From Morella rubra (taxonomy: Eukaryota > Streptophyta > Magnoliopsida > Fagales > Myricaceae), in NCBI GenBank assembly GCA_003952965.2, contig CM025856.1:1792255-1856254 (forward strand): a stretch of DNA of 64,000 nucleotides, written 5' to 3'. Shown here piece by piece: positions 61,005 to 64,000 of this stretch. A model generated the notes under the pieces. It was not told where the DNA came from and did not search any database. It saw nothing but the letters and a program-made list of their open reading frames with translations. The position numbers were made by a program, and so were the translations under genes. Positions within the stretch are counted from its first letter, which is position 1. Every line of letters starts with the position of its first letter.

Positions 61005-62215
61005 TGTTTCGAGCTTTCCGAAAACAACGAAAATGAAAGGTCATGACGATTTCAGATAGTATAGAATTGAGAATTTTCTGAATCCCATTCTATGAACTGT
61101 CAATGAAATGCAAAATGCTTTCAAATTCCTGTAAGCAAACGTTTCTTGAAGAGTCTCTTTTATAATTAAGGCCTTGTATGGAAGGGCGTCTATGAGCATA
61201 GGCAGTCTAGGCGGTTGTCTAAGGCCTTTAATTTCTTATTTTACTCAATGTTTAATAAGTTATAGGCTTCAATTTAAATATTTTAACTTAACAAAAGAAA
61301 AAATAAGTCTCAAAATATCCGTTAAACTTTTTGAAATCTCATTTAATGCAAAGAAAAATATAATTCAAAATTTCAAAGGTGATTACTTTCAACTTTAAAA
61401 TTCAAAGAAAAAATGTTGGACTTCCAATTTTAAAATTGAAAAAAAAAGAGTATGGGACTTCCAAATTTTAATCTTTCTTAATTATTACTTTATTCCTAAT
61501 TTCACTATTCTCTTCACCAAAGTTTCCTTATCTTTCTACTCTTAAGGCTTATCATTCCTTCTTTATAGCTCACTTCTCAATTGATATACTACTTTCACTT
61601 TTCACTTCTCAAGTGTTGATTCAATTTTAAAATCTAAATACCTCTAACTGTTGCTTATGAGGAAAAAAGTTTTTCAAAACTGAAACTAATAAATTCATAC
61701 TTAAGATCTACTATAACGCAAGAAACATTAAATGGCTAGCTATATTATCAATTGAAAATGATCTTTCGACAAATCTTGAATACAAAATTTTGATATTTAA
61801 TTTTGTATCTCAAAAAGCAAGAAGAAGAATTTTTAACTAAAATTTGTTGATATTTTTATATAACAATTTATTATTATTATAAATGGTCTCTTTTTATGGT
61901 TTCACGTAAGACCTCATTTATCTTAAAGACAGCCCTACTTGTATGGGCTTTCAAAGCCTATTGTTATACAGAAAGGCAAGAAAAAAAAAAAAAGAAGCAC
62001 AAACACACCCAGAAACGCATACAGAATAGAATGGGAATTTAGAAAGCTAACCAAGCTCCTCTGAAATTAAAAGAAGAGGGGCGTTTGATGAGAACAAAGC
62101 CCAAGACGTCTTCATAGAACCGAACTGAATCCCACACTGATCTGCACAACAAAGATACGTGGTTCAAAGACAGGAGAGGCAATGCCTCGTAGCTGCTTAC
62201 TTCCTCTATCTCCAT
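60184..62215 (-). CDS. glyoxalase I / VOC family protein (3 exons)
   Basis: Exons 62215-62052, 60699-60585 and 60471-60184 join in phase to 188 residues. A single VOC domain spans about 14-143: SLNHVSLLCRSV, FYEDVLGF, GIGIHLIE, NPKDNHISFQ, VDQVFFHDPDGYMIE. Probable metal-site residues H19, H64, H89 and E137 are kept. It resembles the Arabidopsis GLYI4/GLYI7 group (At1g15380, At1g80160), annotated as lactoylglutathione lyase-like and tied to methylglyoxal responses; true glyoxalase activity is not proven for all members. The C-terminal tail ends MMESLSMDMMNFSF, a feature of a dicot subgroup. No targeting peptide is evident, so it is probably cytosolic. Intron 1 (1352 bp) holds a hAT-like element and a GA microsatellite. 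Confidence 0.93.
60926..61004. repeat. (GA)n microsatellite with G run
   Basis: About 35 GA units followed by about nine G, within intron 1 of the glyoxalase-like gene. On the transcribed strand it reads C-run then (CT)n. Likely length-variable. Confidence 0.95.
61181..61937. mobile_element. non-autonomous hAT-like element in an intron
   Basis: Flanked by a perfect 8-bp direct repeat CTTGTATG (61173-61180 and 61938-61945). The ends are imperfect inverted repeats (GAAGGGCGTCT and the complement of AGACAGCCCTA). The left subterminal part, GGCAGTCTAGGCGGTTGTCTAAGGCC, is of the type seen in plant hAT (zinc-finger/dimer) elements. 757 bp, no transposase. It sits in intron 1 of the glyoxalase-like gene, away from the splice sites. 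Confidence 0.8.
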
Positions 62216-62315
62216 TTTTCACCCTATTTTTGGCTCTCGCTTGCACTGACCAGCTACCCTCTTCTGTTCCTACTTCTGTTTCTTGTGTGCATGGAACACA
62301 TTACCCGGATGCTCC

Positions 62316-62322
62316 TTTTATA
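62316..62322 (-). promoter_or_regulatory. TATA box of glyoxalase-like gene
   Basis: The minus strand reads TTTATAAAAGG about 100 bases upstream of the ATG at 62215, giving a plausible start site near 62290 and a 75-base leader without upstream ATGs in a strong context. Position and sequence are canonical; not experimentally shown. Confidence 0.6.
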
Positions 62323-62324
62323 AA

Positions 62325-64000
62325 GAAATGTCAAGGAAATATCTCATTACTTTAATTCAAACTATGCATTACTGTAATTGTCCAATTGTGAAAGAGTGCT
62401 TTATGGAGGGAGGAACTTTCCAGGCAGATTCTCTCATATCAAATATGACAAATTGAATGCAGCCAATATCCTGCAGTTTCCGTCCACGATTGTTCTTTCC
62501 TCTGGATTCTTAATCATCCAATATGACCACTGTAGGCTAGTTAAGTTGACAAGAAAAGCTACCTTTTTTCTCTAAGCGACAAAAAAAGCTACTTGCACTC
62601 CTTGTATAGAGTCCATTTCTTATGGACCTGAACCTACAAAACAACCGACAGTTAAAGTCTCAATTTCCTCTCATTCAGGGCCTAATAGGATGCCCATCTT
62701 CTCTTCTGGTATTAGAATTACTTAGGAAAAATAATAGTAAATTGGAGCCTGAAGCAAAGATGACAATTTGAAGCTATAAGCCGGGTCCTGAATTTACTGT
62801 TCATTTGGTTTTAGATCACAAAATATCTTCAATATCTTCGGAGAATTAGTAAACCGATATTGACCCCTCATGCTGTGGGTTCCATTCCGTGCTACATCTG
62901 CATTATCCATTTTTGTACAATGACAATGGTTTTTCCTCCCAAAGAAAAGGATTTAAAAGGTAAAAGGTTCTGTACACAAGACCAGCCTATTCGAGATCTA
63001 TCTTTTATGCTACGAGCCTTTGCTTGGTTGATCGCCAGACGAGGTATTCAAAACTTTTTATAAGCTCGGTCGACCCTAAGCTTCTATTCAGCTTAATTAT
63101 TCCAAATAAGTGAGCTAAGTAAGATCAACGGCTAGCTAAGTAATGAGTACCACAACTCCTTTTCAAGTACGTATTGCTTAATTGTTCATTAATAAGTGAC
63201 CAGACAACTTGAACCCACTAATAGTGTGCCTTCTGGCTTTTGCACTTTGAAGCTTTGAAGGCAGAAAGTACAAAGGTTCCGAAAATTGAGAAGTTTCTAT
63301 GATGTTTCCTTTCAAGACTTTGCGTCATGATTTTTCTTTTGTAACTCGATGGACACAATTCGCGAAGGCACTGATATCAAACTCATCAAACATCTCAGCT
63401 TATATCACGGCCATTAATGCATGCAGTGATGCGTTTGCTACAAGAATTCTTATCAAGATATAAGCCGTACAATCAGCAAAGAAGCTACAGCCTACAAATT
63501 AGAAGCCACTTTATTGTTCAAAATCAGCTTTACTTGTTTGATTTCAAACCATACGATCGATCATCTATGTCTTTTAGCTCCCTTTGGCCGGTGGTAAAAT
63601 TTGAATGTTTTTCACGTTCTCATCAAGCTGGAGATCACTGCTAGACTCTTCTAGCTACCGAAAGAAACGCCTGCCGTGTTCTAGTGAAAGAGTCTGATAT
63701 AAAGCGTCGCGGCAATATTACAACACGCAATTTGTTTGTACAATTGCATAATGCATATGTAACCCTTCACATGGTTTAGCTTCCGTACCTAATCCTCGCG
63801 GATCTCTGCTTATCTGGTTAGCCTTCACAGCTGCGTTAGGAGCAAATGCAGTGAGGTGCCGTACGAGGTCACAACCATGCATTCAAACAGAGGAGTATCA
63901 AGTATGAGTTAGGACAGATGACCCACGAAGACTTGGACCCCTGGAAAACCCTGTACGACATATAAACCTGCTGGCCCATCACTCACAGGCAATTGCATAA
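62325..64000. other. intergenic, upstream of glyoxalase-like gene
   Basis: No coding region, RNA gene or clear repeat recognised on either strand up to the window end. Confidence 0.45.

Overview
This is nuclear DNA from a flowering plant, almost certainly a eudicot. The evidence is intron-split genes whose proteins read like Arabidopsis CHX18, At5g41620, BBX19 and glyoxalase I family members, AT-rich intergenic DNA, and a typical plant transposon load (CACTA, Ty1/copia, L1-type LINE, hAT-like and foldback MITEs). The species cannot be named from the sequence. A run of exactly 1000 N (5173-6172) is an assembly gap.

Region 1 (about 0.5-23.7 kb) is a transposon cluster with no host gene. It holds the left end and body of a CACTA (En/Spm) element from 569 into the gap, a plus-strand copia gag fragment, two minus-strand copies of one Ty1/copia family (6602 to about 10305, and an LTR-flanked copy at 11345-16456), a decayed L1-type LINE (about 17160-23290, plus strand), and a MITE at the LINE's 3' tail.

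Region 2 (about 24-47 kb) holds two well-preserved host genes transcribed away from each other: a CHX18-like cation/H+ exchanger (CDS 26542-30114, minus) and an At5g41620-like coiled-coil protein (CDS 42941-46624, plus). From memory, these two families are also neighbours in Arabidopsis (At5g41610-At5g41620, and At1g64170-At1g64180), which suggests conserved microsynteny. The spacer carries several inverted-repeat or MITE elements.

Region 3 (about 47-56 kb) looks decayed. It includes a recognisable but frameshifted first exon of an S28 serine carboxypeptidase (EDA2-like) at 53807-53988, with weak possible remnants downstream on the same strand, a possible small gene at 48977-49534, and one unidentified coding-like segment at 55357-55590.

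Region 4 (about 56-64 kb) holds a BBX19-like double B-box protein (58231 to about 56848, minus) and a glyoxalase I/VOC protein (62215-60184, minus). The first intron of the glyoxalase gene hosts a hAT-like element with a perfect 8-bp target-site duplication. No prokaryote-style system, CRISPR array, rRNA or tRNA gene was seen. No clearly new biological system was found; the best leads are listed as findings.
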